A stretch of 64,000 bases of DNA from the NCBI RefSeq assembly GCF_002920615.1, contig NZ_PQSU01000032.1, forward strand, positions 1-64,000, in the 5' to 3' direction. Below, piece after piece: positions 51,956 to 59,775 of this stretch. The translations under genes and the position numbers were made by a program. This DNA comes from Streptomyces sp. Ru62 (GTDB lineage: Bacteria > Actinomycetota > Actinomycetes > Streptomycetales > Streptomycetaceae). Numbering within the stretch: position 1 is the stretch's first letter; every line of letters starts with the position of its first letter. The notes under the pieces are model-generated. The model ran no database searches. It saw only the letters and a list, made by a program, of their open reading frames with translations, and was not told the origin of the DNA.

Positions 51956-52150
51956 TCAGAACTTGATGCCGCCCAGGAGGCTGGCCAGGCTCTCTCCTCC
52001 GGCTTTGATGCTCGGGGCGATGCCTGTGGTCGACAGGTAGAAGCCGAAGAGTGCCGACACCGTGGCGTGCGAGCCCTTCAGTCCGTCCTTGCGGAAGAAC
52101 AGGAAGACGACGACGCCGAGCAGCAGCACACCTGAGAGCGAGAGGATCAT
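51956..52150 (-). CDS. Small two-segment membrane protein
   Basis: 64 aa. A strongly hydrophobic N-terminus (ILSLSGVLLLGVVVFLFF), then a hydrophilic turn RKDGLKGSHA, and a second hydrophobic stretch VSALFGFYLSTTGIAPSI, ending in GGESLASLLGGIKF. Widely conserved in Streptomyces as far as I recall, always short. The gene is 40 nt upstream of the ATPase-like gene on the same strand, and the two may form a membrane unit. Function unknown. Confidence 0.82.
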   Translation of the reverse strand: MILSLSGVLLLGVVVFLFFRKDGLKGSHATVSALFGFYLSTTGIAPSIKAGGESLASLLGGIKF

Positions 52151-52444
52151 TTGGGGCCTCCTGGTGTCGATGGTGGGGGACAGTCACCATGAGTTCTTCC
52201 AGGATCACAGGATGTATCCATACGATTAAAGGTGCAACTGGGTGAAAAGCGGTAGATTTCCCTCACTCGGGTGAGTGTGTCAGAGCACGGTTGACCAGGC
52301 GTGATGTCGGTGCGGGGCGCCCGGTGGGCACTGCTGCTGATCTTTACCTCGGGCAGATCGGGTCATGTGCCACGCGAGCCAGTACGCTGGCGATTCACCC
52401 GTACGAAGCAGTCCCCGAATCAGCATGGAGAGGTGGTCCGGCCG
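52151..52444. promoter_or_regulatory. Divergent intergenic region
   Basis: The 294-bp gap has a less GC-rich part at about 52180-52260 that fits promoters for both sides, and the inverted repeat CTCAC/GTGAG around TCGG near 52262. Open frames before the ankyrin ATG are not conserved-looking. Nothing else recognised. Confidence 0.4.
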
Positions 52445-52837
52445 ATGAGTGAAGTTCCCGACCCCGAGGTCGTGGAGCTGGCGACCAAGATCTTCGATCT
52501 GGCCCGGCAGGGGCAGACCGAGGCGCTCGTGGCGTATGTCGACGCGGGTGTTCCGGCCAACCTCACCAACGACCGCGGCGACTCCCTGGTGATGCTCGCC
52601 GCCTACCACGGTCACGCCGACGCGGTACGCGCGCTGCTCACCCGTGGCGCGGCGGTGGATCAGGTCAACGACCGGGGCCAGACCCCGCTCGCGGGTGCCG
52701 TCTTCAAGGGTGAGACGGACGTCATCAAGGCCCTCCTGGAGGGCGGAGCCGATCCTTCCGCAGGCACGCCGTCGGCCGTCGACACGGCCCGGATGTTCGG
52801 CAGGACAGAGCTTCTGCAACTGTTCGGCGTCCACTGA
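52445..52837 (+). CDS. Ankyrin-repeat protein
   Basis: 130 aa from ATG 52445; a longer frame upstream carries no recognised domain. Three to four ankyrin units: residues about 35-65 (NDRGDSLVMLAAYHGHADAVRALL), 66-98 (NDRGQTPLAGAVFKGETDVIKALL) and flanking partial copies. An intracellular protein-binding scaffold; the partner is unknown. It stands before the HEAT-repeat protein gene, separated by 300 bp that may hold a tiny ORF. Confidence 0.9.
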   Translation: MSEVPDPEVVELATKIFDLARQGQTEALVAYVDAGVPANLTNDRGDSLVMLAAYHGHADAVRALLTRGAAVDQVNDRGQTPLAGAVFKGETDVIKALLEGGADPSAGTPSAVDTARMFGRTELLQLFGVH

Positions 52838-53031
52838 CGTCGACGCACTGATCAGGTACGACACGGAAAACGGGGGAGGCGGTACAGGGCCGCCGGAAAT
52901 ACGGTCGCGGCAGCACACACCGCGGGTCATCATGACGACGTGATTCACGGACGCGATGGCTGGGCAGGTGTTGCCGCACCGCGCGGGCCGTGATGCGGTC
53001 CGCATGGGCCACCGACGAGAGGCAGAGAGAG

Positions 53032-53091
53032 ATGGTCTACAGCAAGCAAGAGACGGCGGGCGCTCCGACGTTGTGTCACGCGGCCAGGTAA
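53032..53091 (+). CDS. Possible 19-aa leader peptide ORF
   Basis: ATG 53032 follows a GAGAGGCAGAGAGAG ribosome site, and the frame reads 19 codons (starting MVYSKQETAG and ending TLCHAAR) to TAA 53089-53091, 46 nt before the HEAT-repeat ATG. The strong ribosome site, TAA stop and lower GC make it better than chance. A leader or attenuator role is possible. Too short to judge by coding statistics. Confidence 0.35.
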   Translation: MVYSKQETAGAPTLCHAAR

Positions 53092-53137
53092 TGCGTGTTC
53101 CCCGGTTGCGTCGACGCTTGATGTGAGGCTGTTTCCC

Positions 53138-54556
53138 ATGTTCGATCCGGTCATAGCGCCCAGCGGTACGCTGCTCGGCCTGCTCCAGCGCGGCCGTGGT
53201 GACGGCACGCTGCACGCGCTCACGGCCCCGCGCGCCGAAGCGCTCGCGGCCCTGAACCACTGTGTGCTGCGCGACCCCCGCCACGACTGGCAGGTGGAGA
53301 ACCGCTCCCTTTACTACGCCCGGCTCTACCTCGACCTGAACGGCGAGCTGGACGCCGTGGAGGCGCACCTCTTCGACCCCGAGGACGTCGTCGACACCGA
53401 CGAGTCCCGCACCGGCCTGGCCCTGGCCGTCCTCGGCCACCTCGCCTCCTACGGCAGGCGGGACGCCCTGGAGCTGCTGCGCAGGTACGCCGCGCACGGC
53501 TCCAACTGGGCGTGGGCCCTGGACGAGCTGGCCCTGAGGGACGACGACGCCGGTCTGCGCGCCCTCGCCGCCCCCGTCCTGGCCCGCTTCGCCACCGATC
53601 CCGAGGGCGAGGCCGAGCTGGCCGCCGCCGTACGGGACGCCTTCGAGCCGCGGCCCTGGCGGCTGTGGGCCGAGGATCCGCGCGCGTCGATCGCCGCACG
53701 GGTGCGTGCCGCCCAGGAGGCCGGCTGTTTCGACCGCTGGCAGCGGCAGATGCGGCCCGCCGGCCCCCGCCCCGGCTGGAGCGTCCGCGCCGTCTTCGAG
53801 TGGGCCCAGCAGGGCATGGAGCGCGGCGCCGCCCTCCATGTGCCCGCCGCCCGCTGCCTGGTCGCCGTGGCCGGTCCCGAGGACCGGCCCGAGATCCTCC
53901 AGGCCGCCCGGACCGGCACCGACGGAGCCCGCTGCACCGCACTGCGCTACCTCGCCGACAGCGACGACCGGGACGCCCTCGACCTGATCGAGGCAGCCGT
54001 CGTCGACGGGACGGCACCCGTCGTGGAGGCCGCCGTCGACGCCTTCGAGCGGATGCGCAGCGTCGCCGCCGTCGACCGGGCGCGCGGCTGGGCCCAGCGC
54101 CCCGACGCGCTCGGTGCCGCCGCCGGACGCATGCTCGCCTGCCGCGGCGGCGCCCAGGACCGCGACCTCGTCCTCGGCGCCCTCCGCGAGGCCGTGCGCG
54201 GCGAGGGGCCGGACGCGCCCACCCTCTGGACGCTCGTCGACGGCGCCGGACGCCTCGGCATCGTCTGCGCCGCCCCCGTCCTGCGCCATGTCTACCGGGA
54301 GACGGCCTCCTCCCATCTCCGCGGCCGCGCCGCCCGCGCGCTGGCCGCCACCGACCCCTCCTTCGCCACCGGATTCGCCGTCGAATGCCTGTGGGACTGC
54401 GAGGAGACCACCCGCGAACTGGCCGCCCGGCACGCCGAGACCGGTGACGCCCGGGTCGTGGAGCGCCTGCGCCGCCTCGCCGCCGATCCGGCCGAGGAGG
54501 ACGAGGTCCAGACCGCGGTACGCAGCCGCTTCGGACCGGACGTGAGCCTCGGCTGA
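53138..54556 (+). CDS. HEAT-repeat domain protein
   Basis: 472 aa from ATG 53138, with TGAGG 9 nt upstream; GTG 53123 is an alternative. It starts MFDPVIAPSGTLLGLLQRG and then is built of paired helices with HEAT/PBS-lyase-type units, for example ARCTALRYLADSDDRDALDLIEAAV (about residues 265-290) and VRHVYRETASSHLRGRAARAL-like repeats later. No membrane or signal segment. A scaffold or regulator of unknown partner. The last codons are the first copy of a tandem repeat array that continues downstream. Confidence 0.85.
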   Translation: MFDPVIAPSGTLLGLLQRGRGDGTLHALTAPRAEALAALNHCVLRDPRHDWQVENRSLYYARLYLDLNGELDAVEAHLFDPEDVVDTDESRTGLALAVLGHLASYGRRDALELLRRYAAHGSNWAWALDELALRDDDAGLRALAAPVLARFATDPEGEAELAAAVRDAFEPRPWRLWAEDPRASIAARVRAAQEAGCFDRWQRQMRPAGPRPGWSVRAVFEWAQQGMERGAALHVPAARCLVAVAGPEDRPEILQAARTGTDGARCTALRYLADSDDRDALDLIEAAVVDGTAPVVEAAVDAFERMRSVAAVDRARGWAQRPDALGAAAGRMLACRGGAQDRDLVLGALREAVRGEGPDAPTLWTLVDGAGRLGIVCAAPVLRHVYRETASSHLRGRAARALAATDPSFATGFAVECLWDCEETTRELAARHAETGDARVVERLRRLAADPAEEDEVQTAVRSRFGPDVSLG

Positions 54557-54652
54557 ACCGCTGGGGACCGGGCGTGAGCGCCTACCGAACCGCTGGGTCC
54601 GGGCGTGAGCCTCGGCTGGATCGCCGGGGGCCGGGCGTGAGCCCCGGCTGAG
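54541..54652. repeat. 31-32 bp tandem array at the 3' end of the HEAT gene
   Basis: CGTGAGC starts at 54541, 54573, 54604 and 54636 (spacings 32, 31, 32), each followed by a CTCGGCTG-like or related sequence and a CCG(C)TGGG run. The first copy includes the stop codon TGA (54554-54556). Array length is about 112 bp. The rest of the gap to 54864 has no ORF that I support. Confidence 0.85.
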
Positions 54653-54864
54653 GCGTGGCTGCGAGGCGTGGCTGCCCGCCCCCCACCCGTACATCTGCCC
54701 CGGCGGACGAGCGCCCGCCGGGTGAACACCGGATGACCCGCGGGTCAGGTGGCCATGACGGCTGCCTGACCTGCTCGGGTGTGCAGCCCAACGCTCATGG
54801 GACGTTCCCCGCGCCGAAAGATCGAAGTTGACGCGGGCACGTCCAGCGCGGCGACAACACCCGT

Positions 54865-55992
54865 ATGCGTGTCGTCATCGTGACCGAATCCTTTCCCCCC
54901 GATGTGAACGGCGTGGCCCACTGCGCGCTCCAGACCGCCCGGCACCTCGTAGATCGCGGTCACCTCCCGCTCGTCGTCGCCCCCGCTCCCGCACCCGGCA
55001 GCGGCCCGGACACGGACGCCCCGTGCCCGGTCGTCCGGATTCCCTCCCTCCCGCTCCCCGGCTACCCCCAGGTGCGCGTCGCCCTCCCCAGCCGGCGTCT
55101 CGCCGCCGCCCTCGTCGCGCACCGCCCCGACGTGGTCCACCTGGCCAGTCCCTTCGTCCTCGGCGTCCGTGGCATGGCGGCCGCCGCCCGGCTCGGCCTT
55201 CCCGCCGTCGCCGTCTACCAGACCGACCTGGCCGGCTACGCCCGTACCTACATGGGCGCCGGGGAGGCCGCGGCCTGGCGGCGGATCCGCTCCGTGCACG
55301 GCGCCGCCGACCGCACGCTGGCCCCCTCCAGCGCCGCCCGGTCGGACCTGGAGGAACACGGCATACCGCGGGTACGGCTCTGGCCGCGCGGCGTGGACAC
55401 CGTACGTTTCCGGCCACAGCACCGCGACGAGGCGCTGCGCCGGGAACTCGCGCCCGACGGCGAACTGATCGTCGGCTACGTCGGCCGGCTCGCCCCGGAG
55501 AAGCACGTCGAACTGCTCTCCGGAGTCTGCGGGCTGGCCGGCGTACGGGTGGTGGTCGTCGGCGACGGACCCAGCCAGGCCCATCTGACCGAGGCCCTGC
55601 CCGGCGCCGTCTTCCTCGGCCGTCGCACCGGCGACGAACTGGCCCGGATCTTCGCCTCACTGGACCTGTTCGTGCACACCGGTCCCTTCGAGACGTTCTG
55701 CCAGACCGTCCAGGAGGCCATGGCCAGCGGTGTCCCGGTCGTCGCCCCGGCCGTCGGCGGCCCGCTCGACCTGGTCGACCACGGCCGTACCGGTCTGCTG
55801 GTCCCGCCGCGCGACGCCGCCGCCGTACAGGAGGCCGTCCGCGCCCTGGCCGCCGACCCCGCGCGGCGCGCCGCGTACGGCGCCACCGCCCGCGCGACGG
55901 TCGAGGGCCGCACCTGGGCCGCCGTCGGCGACCAGTTGATCGCCCACTACGACGACGTCCTCGCGGACCGGAAGACGGCGGTGGCGGCATGA
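54865..55992 (+). CDS. GT4 glycosyltransferase (MgtA/PimB-like)
   Basis: 375 aa. GT-B fold: an N-terminal half opening VVIVTESFPPDVNGVAHCALQTA (about residues 2-25) and a C-terminal half with VGYVGRLAPEKHVELL (about 210-225) and GPFETFCQTVQEAMASGVPVVAP, the EX7E nucleotide-sugar site. The opening resembles GDP-mannose-dependent mannosyltransferase MgtA of corynebacteria. It likely transfers a hexose to a lipid or glycan at the inner leaflet. It overlaps the next GT4 gene by 4 nt. Confidence 0.87.
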   Translation: MRVVIVTESFPPDVNGVAHCALQTARHLVDRGHLPLVVAPAPAPGSGPDTDAPCPVVRIPSLPLPGYPQVRVALPSRRLAAALVAHRPDVVHLASPFVLGVRGMAAAARLGLPAVAVYQTDLAGYARTYMGAGEAAAWRRIRSVHGAADRTLAPSSAARSDLEEHGIPRVRLWPRGVDTVRFRPQHRDEALRRELAPDGELIVGYVGRLAPEKHVELLSGVCGLAGVRVVVVGDGPSQAHLTEALPGAVFLGRRTGDELARIFASLDLFVHTGPFETFCQTVQEAMASGVPVVAPAVGGPLDLVDHGRTGLLVPPRDAAAVQEAVRALAADPARRAAYGATARATVEGRTWAAVGDQLIAHYDDVLADRKTAVAA

Positions 55993-57164
55993 CCGGGCAG
56001 TCCCTGCGCATCGTCCGCCTCGCCAACTTCGTCGCCCCCGCCTCCGGCGGCCTGCGCACCGCCCTGCGGGAACTCGGCAGGGGTTTCCGGGCCGCCGGTC
56101 ACGAACCGGTCCTGATCGTGCCCGGCGAACGGCACACCGACCGCGACACCGAGCAGGGCCGGGTCATCACCCTGCCCGGCCCGCTGCTGCCCGGCACCGG
56201 CGGCTACCGCGTCCTCACCGACAAGCGGCGCGTGGCCGCCCTCCTGGAGGAGCTGGCCCCGGACCGCCTGGAGGTCTCCGACCGGACCACCCTGCGCTGG
56301 ACCGGCCGCTGGGCCCGACGCGCGCGCGTGCCCGCAGTGATGGTGTCCCACGAGACCGCCGACGGCGTGCTGCGCACCTGGGGCCTGCCCGAGCACCTGG
56401 CGCGGCGCGCCGCCGACTCCCTCAACACCCGGTCCGCGCACGTCTACTCGCGGGTGGTGTGCACCACCGAGTTCGCCGAGCGCGAGTTCGTGCGCATCGG
56501 CGCGCGGAACGTCGTACGCGCCCCCCTGGGTGTCGACCTGACGGAACGGCACCCCGCGCTGCGCGATCCCGGGCTGCGTGACCGCCACGCGCGCGGGGAC
56601 GAGGCGCTGCTCGTGATGGCGTCCCGGCTGTCCGTCGAGAAGCGCCCGGGCACGGCCCTGGACGCCCTGGAGGCGCTGCGGCGGCGCGGGCGGCGGGCGG
56701 TGCTCGTGGTGGCCGGGGACGGGCCGCTGCGGGCCCGGCTGGAGCAGCGTGCGCGGGACCGCGGGCTCCCCGTGACCTTCCTCGGGCACGTCTCCGACCG
56801 GACGGCCCTCGGCGCGCTCCAGGCGTCCGCCGACGTGTGTCTCGCGCCGGGGCCCGCCGAGACCTTCGGACTGGCCGCGCTGGAGGCCATGGCCTGCGGT
56901 ACGCCCGTGGTGGCGAGCGCGTCCTCCGCGCTGCCCGAGGTCATCGGGTCGGCGGGGGCGACGGCGGCGGGCGGCGCAGAGGCGTTCGCGGACGCCGTGG
57001 AACTGCTGCTGGACCGCGCCGAGCCCGAGCGGCGGGAAGCGGCACGCGCGCGTGCGGAGTGCTTCGGCTGGGGAACGGCCGTGGAGGCCTTCCTGGCGGC
57101 CCACGACACGGAGGTGCTGCGCCGGGCAGACACCCGGCCCGTCGTACCGGAGGGCGTGGCATGA
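55989..57164 (+). CDS. GT4 glycosyltransferase, second of the pair
   Basis: 391 aa from ATG 55989 (ATGA overlap). Opening LRIVRLANFVAPASGGLRTALREL (about residues 6-30) and the C-terminal VMASRLSVEKRPGTALDALEAL plus PGPAETFGLAALEAMACGTPVVAS (EX7E). GT-B retaining glycosyltransferase acting after, or together with, the first one. The 3' end overlaps ATG 57161, the ancestral coupled start of the hydrolase locus. The GT/GT/SGNH set suggests synthesis and modification of a cell-surface lipid or glycan. Confidence 0.87.
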   Translation: MTGQSLRIVRLANFVAPASGGLRTALRELGRGFRAAGHEPVLIVPGERHTDRDTEQGRVITLPGPLLPGTGGYRVLTDKRRVAALLEELAPDRLEVSDRTTLRWTGRWARRARVPAVMVSHETADGVLRTWGLPEHLARRAADSLNTRSAHVYSRVVCTTEFAEREFVRIGARNVVRAPLGVDLTERHPALRDPGLRDRHARGDEALLVMASRLSVEKRPGTALDALEALRRRGRRAVLVVAGDGPLRARLEQRARDRGLPVTFLGHVSDRTALGALQASADVCLAPGPAETFGLAALEAMACGTPVVASASSALPEVIGSAGATAAGGAEAFADAVELLLDRAEPERREAARARAECFGWGTAVEAFLAAHDTEVLRRADTRPVVPEGVA

Positions 57165-57200
57165 GAGCGGATGCCGTGACGGGACGGAGTGGCTCCGTCT

Positions 57201-57427
57201 GTGCGGGAGGGGCCGGTGGGGGAGCTGAGGTCGCGGCCGGGCGGGGCGGTCCCGTTCGTGTGGGAGGGGCCGGTGGGGGAGCTGAGGTCGCGGCCGGGCG
57301 GGGCGGTCCGCTCGTGTGGGAGGGGCCGGTGGGGGAGCTGAGGTCGCGGCCGGGCGGGGCGGTCCCGCTCGTGTGGGAGGGGCCGGTGGGGGAGCTGAGG
57401 TCGCGATGCGGCGGAGTGGCTCCGTTC
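57201..57427. repeat. 57-bp tandem array (57, 56, 57, 57) at the start of the SGNH gene
   Basis: Copies start with GTG(C/T)GGGAGG at 57201, 57258, 57314 and 57371, about 95% alike in most pairs. The second copy lacks one C, reading GGTCCGCTC where copy three has GGTCCCGCTC. A 57-bp unit encodes 19 residues, RVGGAGGGAEVAAGRGGP plus Val or Ala. The last copy runs into the hydrolase N-terminus. Confidence 0.93.
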
Positions 57428-58473
57428 CTGCCGGAGGGGGTGGCTCGGGAGCCGGGGACGGGGCACAGCGGAGCGGCTTCGTCCACTTCGTCGCGCTCGG
57501 GGACTCGCTGACCGAGGGCCTGGGTGACCCGGTCGGTGCCGGATGGCGGGGCTGGGCCGCGCTGCTGGCCGCTTCCCTCGCCGAGGACAGCGAGCGGGTG
57601 CGGTTCACCAACCTCGCGGTCAGGGGGGCGCAGACCCGGGACGTGCTGGAGAGGCAGACGCCGGCCGCCCTGGAGCTGCGCCCCGACCTGGCGTCCGTCG
57701 TCGTCGGCGTCAACGACACGCTGCGCCGCACCTTCGACGTCCACGCCGTGGCCGCCCACCTCGACCAGGTGTACGGCTCCCTCACCCGTCAGGGCGCCAT
57801 CCTGCTCACGGCCTGCCTGCCCGACCCCGGCGCCATGCTCCGGCTCCCGGACGCCCTGGCCCGTCCGCTGGCCCGCCGGCAACGGGCGGTCAACGCGGTC
57901 GTCCACGCGCTGTCCGAGCGGTACGGCGCCGTCCACCTGCACGCGGCGGACGACGGCTGGATCAGCGACCGGAGCCTGTGGAGCGCGGACCGGCTGCACC
58001 CCGCCGAGCGCGGTCACCGGCAGCTCGCCGTCCGCTGCCACGCCCTGCTCGCCGAGGCGGGCCACGCGACCGGGGAACCTCCCACGCCCGAACCGGAGTT
58101 CCCCGCGCCGACCCGCACGGCGAGCCTGTGGTGGCTGGCCACGGCGGGGACCGGCTGGGTGCTCCGGCGCTGCAACGACCTGCTGCCGCAGCTGCTGCGC
58201 CTGGCCGCCGGCGAACTGCGCCACCGCGCGCTGGGCACCGGCGCCCACCTGGACCTCCGCGCATCGGCGACGGTGTCGGCAGCCTTGGCGGCCCTTCCGG
58301 AGGCCTGCGCCGTGGAGGCAGCGGCCCAGTGGCGCGGCAACGAGAGGGGCGGGACTGTCCCGGCGGAGGCGGCGGTCGAGGTGGTGGGCCTGGAGGCGGC
58401 GGGGGCCGTGGAGACGGTTGCCTCCGCCGGGGCCGTTTCGGCCGGTCGAGGTGGGGTGGGGTGGCTCCGCTGA
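57406..58473 (+). CDS. SGNH/GDSL hydrolase
   Basis: 355 aa from ATG 57406, which follows GAGG by 5-8 nt. Block I VALGDSLTEGLG places the nucleophile at Ser34; block III has GVNDT, and block V WSADRLHPAERGH the Asp/His pair. A cytosolic or surface lipid esterase/acyl-hydrolase. The coupled ATGA start after the glycosyltransferase gene (57161) is in another frame because one copy of the repeat array is 1 bp short; restoring that base would give one frame of about 437 residues. The C-terminal 110 residues are Ala/Glu-rich and probably disordered. Confidence 0.85.
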   Translation: MRRSGSVPAGGGGSGAGDGAQRSGFVHFVALGDSLTEGLGDPVGAGWRGWAALLAASLAEDSERVRFTNLAVRGAQTRDVLERQTPAALELRPDLASVVVGVNDTLRRTFDVHAVAAHLDQVYGSLTRQGAILLTACLPDPGAMLRLPDALARPLARRQRAVNAVVHALSERYGAVHLHAADDGWISDRSLWSADRLHPAERGHRQLAVRCHALLAEAGHATGEPPTPEPEFPAPTRTASLWWLATAGTGWVLRRCNDLLPQLLRLAAGELRHRALGTGAHLDLRASATVSAALAALPEACAVEAAAQWRGNERGGTVPAEAAVEVVGLEAAGAVETVASAGAVSAGRGGVGWLR

Positions 58474-58632
58474 GATGCGGCGGGTGGGGCGGTGGGGCTG
58501 TGTCCCCCTGGTGAGACCCAGTGGTGCCGGCAATCACGAACACGCGGCAGCGCTGCCCGTCGGCGCCGCCGGGGCGTCGTGGCAGTGGTGACGGGCCCGA
58601 GGTGAGGGCGGCGCGGCGGTCGGGGACGATCA

Positions 58633-58655
58633 CGCCCGAGGAGGTGCCTCGGGCG
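58633..58655. terminator. Hairpin terminator between the SGNH gene and pxpC
   Basis: Perfect 9-bp arms CGCCCGAGG (58633-58641) and CCTCGGGCG (58647-58655) around a 5-nt loop, placed between convergent genes. The gap 58474-58678 holds nothing else recognised. Confidence 0.8.
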
Positions 58656-58678
58656 CGGGGCGTCTCAGCCGTGGAGGC

Positions 58679-59548
58679 TCAGCGGCGCCGCACCGGTACG
58701 AACCGGACCGGGGTGCCCGGGAGGGCCTGGGCGGCGGCCGGGAGGTCGGCGGCGCGGACCACCGCGATCACCGGGTAGCCGCCGGTGGTCGGATGGTCCG
58801 CGAGGAAGACCACCGGGCGTCCGTCCGGCGGAACCTGGACCGCGCCCAGCACCACGCCCTCGCTGGGGAGTTCACCGGGCCGGGCCCGCTCCAGCGCGGG
58901 CCCCTCGGTGCGCAGGCCGATGCGGTTGCTCGCCGCGGAGACCCGGTACGCGCGCGTGGTGAGATCCCGGACCGCCCGCGCCGTGAACCAGTCGTCGCGC
59001 GGGCCCGGCGTCACCCGGAGCACGAGCTCGGCCGGCGGACACGGCTGCGGCGCGCCGTCCACGCGCGCGGGCGGGCCGGCCGGGGCGCCCAGGGGCAGGA
59101 CCGTGCCGTCCGTGAGCGGTGCCGGACCGAGGCCGGACAGCAGGTCGGTGGCGCGGCTGCCGAGGACCGGCTCCACGGCGACGCCGCCGCCGACCGAGAC
59201 GTAGCTGCGCACCCCGGCCGTGGCCGCGCCCACCTCCAGCAGTTCGCCCGCCGGTACGACGACCGGGGCACCCCACGCGGCCGGGCGACCGCCCACCGAC
59301 ACCGGGCAGGGCGCACCGCCGACCGCGACGGTCACCGTCGAACGCGGGCGCAGCGTACAGCCGTTGAGCGTGGTCTCCAGGACGGCGGCGTCCGGAGGAT
59401 TGCCGACGAGCCGGTTCACCAGTGCCGCGGCGAGCGGGTCGAGCGCTCCGGACCGGGGCACGCCGAGGTGCGCGTACCCCGGCCGCCCGCGGTCCTGCAC
59501 GGTGGTCAGCGCCCCGGCGCGCACGACGACCAGAGCACGGTCGGTCAT
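58679..59548 (-). CDS. pxpC: 5-oxoprolinase subunit C (biotin-dependent carboxyltransferase-like, KipA)
   Basis: 289 aa from ATG (complement of 59546-59548) with GGGAGG upstream. LVVVRAGALTTVQDRGRPGYAHLGVPRSGALDP is the PxpC/KipA opening. VFLADHPTTGGYPVIAVVRAADLP near residues 245-268 is the other family block. With PxpA and PxpB it forms an ATP-dependent oxoprolinase that opens 5-oxoproline to glutamate. The start overlaps the stop of a small ORF by 4 nt, instead of the usual direct pxpB-pxpC contact. Confidence 0.93.
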   Translation of the reverse strand: MTDRALVVVRAGALTTVQDRGRPGYAHLGVPRSGALDPLAAALVNRLVGNPPDAAVLETTLNGCTLRPRSTVTVAVGGAPCPVSVGGRPAAWGAPVVVPAGELLEVGAATAGVRSYVSVGGGVAVEPVLGSRATDLLSGLGPAPLTDGTVLPLGAPAGPPARVDGAPQPCPPAELVLRVTPGPRDDWFTARAVRDLTTRAYRVSAASNRIGLRTEGPALERARPGELPSEGVVLGAVQVPPDGRPVVFLADHPTTGGYPVIAVVRAADLPAAAQALPGTPVRFVPVRRR

Positions 59549-59775
59549 GGGGCCTCCCAGGGCACGGGTCGCGCCGGCACGACGCACACGCGCGCGTGGG
59601 CCGGCGTCCGCCGCCCGGCCACGCGGGTCTTCGGGATGAGTGCCGCTACCGGCTCGGCGGTTTCCCGGGCGTGTACCCGTGCCGGTGCGGTGGTTTCCCG
59701 GGCGTGTACCTGTGCCGGTGCGGCGGTCTCCCCGGCGCCCACCCCTACCGGTACGGTCCGCCACCGCCCGTTCAT
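59545..59775 (-). CDS. 76-aa repeat-rich ORF bridging pxpB and pxpC
   Basis: 76 aa. Its ATG (complement of 59773-59775) overlaps the pxpB stop, and its stop overlaps the pxpC ATG, each by 4 nt (ATGA); GGGGGG lies 5 nt upstream of the start. The protein consists largely of 11-residue repeats: residues 12-22 VGAGETAAPAQ, 23-33 VHARETTAPAR, 34-44 VHARETAEPVA, and a degenerate copy 59-69 AHARVCVVPAR. No domain is known. The coupled position suggests it is really translated, perhaps only to keep ribosomes on course to pxpC. Confidence 0.65.
   Translation of the reverse strand: MNGRWRTVPVGVGAGETAAPAQVHARETTAPARVHARETAEPVAALIPKTRVAGRRTPAHARVCVVPARPVPWEAP
59661..59759. repeat. 33-bp tandem array, about 3 copies, inside the bridge ORF
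   Basis: TTTCCCGGGCGTGTACC occurs at 59661 and 59694, with a diverged copy at 59727, each 33 bp apart. The period is a multiple of three, giving 11-aa repeats in the bridge ORF on the minus strand. Confidence 0.88.

Noticed and set aside
57161..57511. Translated protein from the coupled ATG 57161 through the repeat array in the minus-one-base frame
   Set aside because: After the second repeat this frame leaves the 19-aa unit and reads an unrelated LVWEGPVGELRSR pattern. It looks like a product of the 1-bp deletion, so I report it as a finding and not as a gene.
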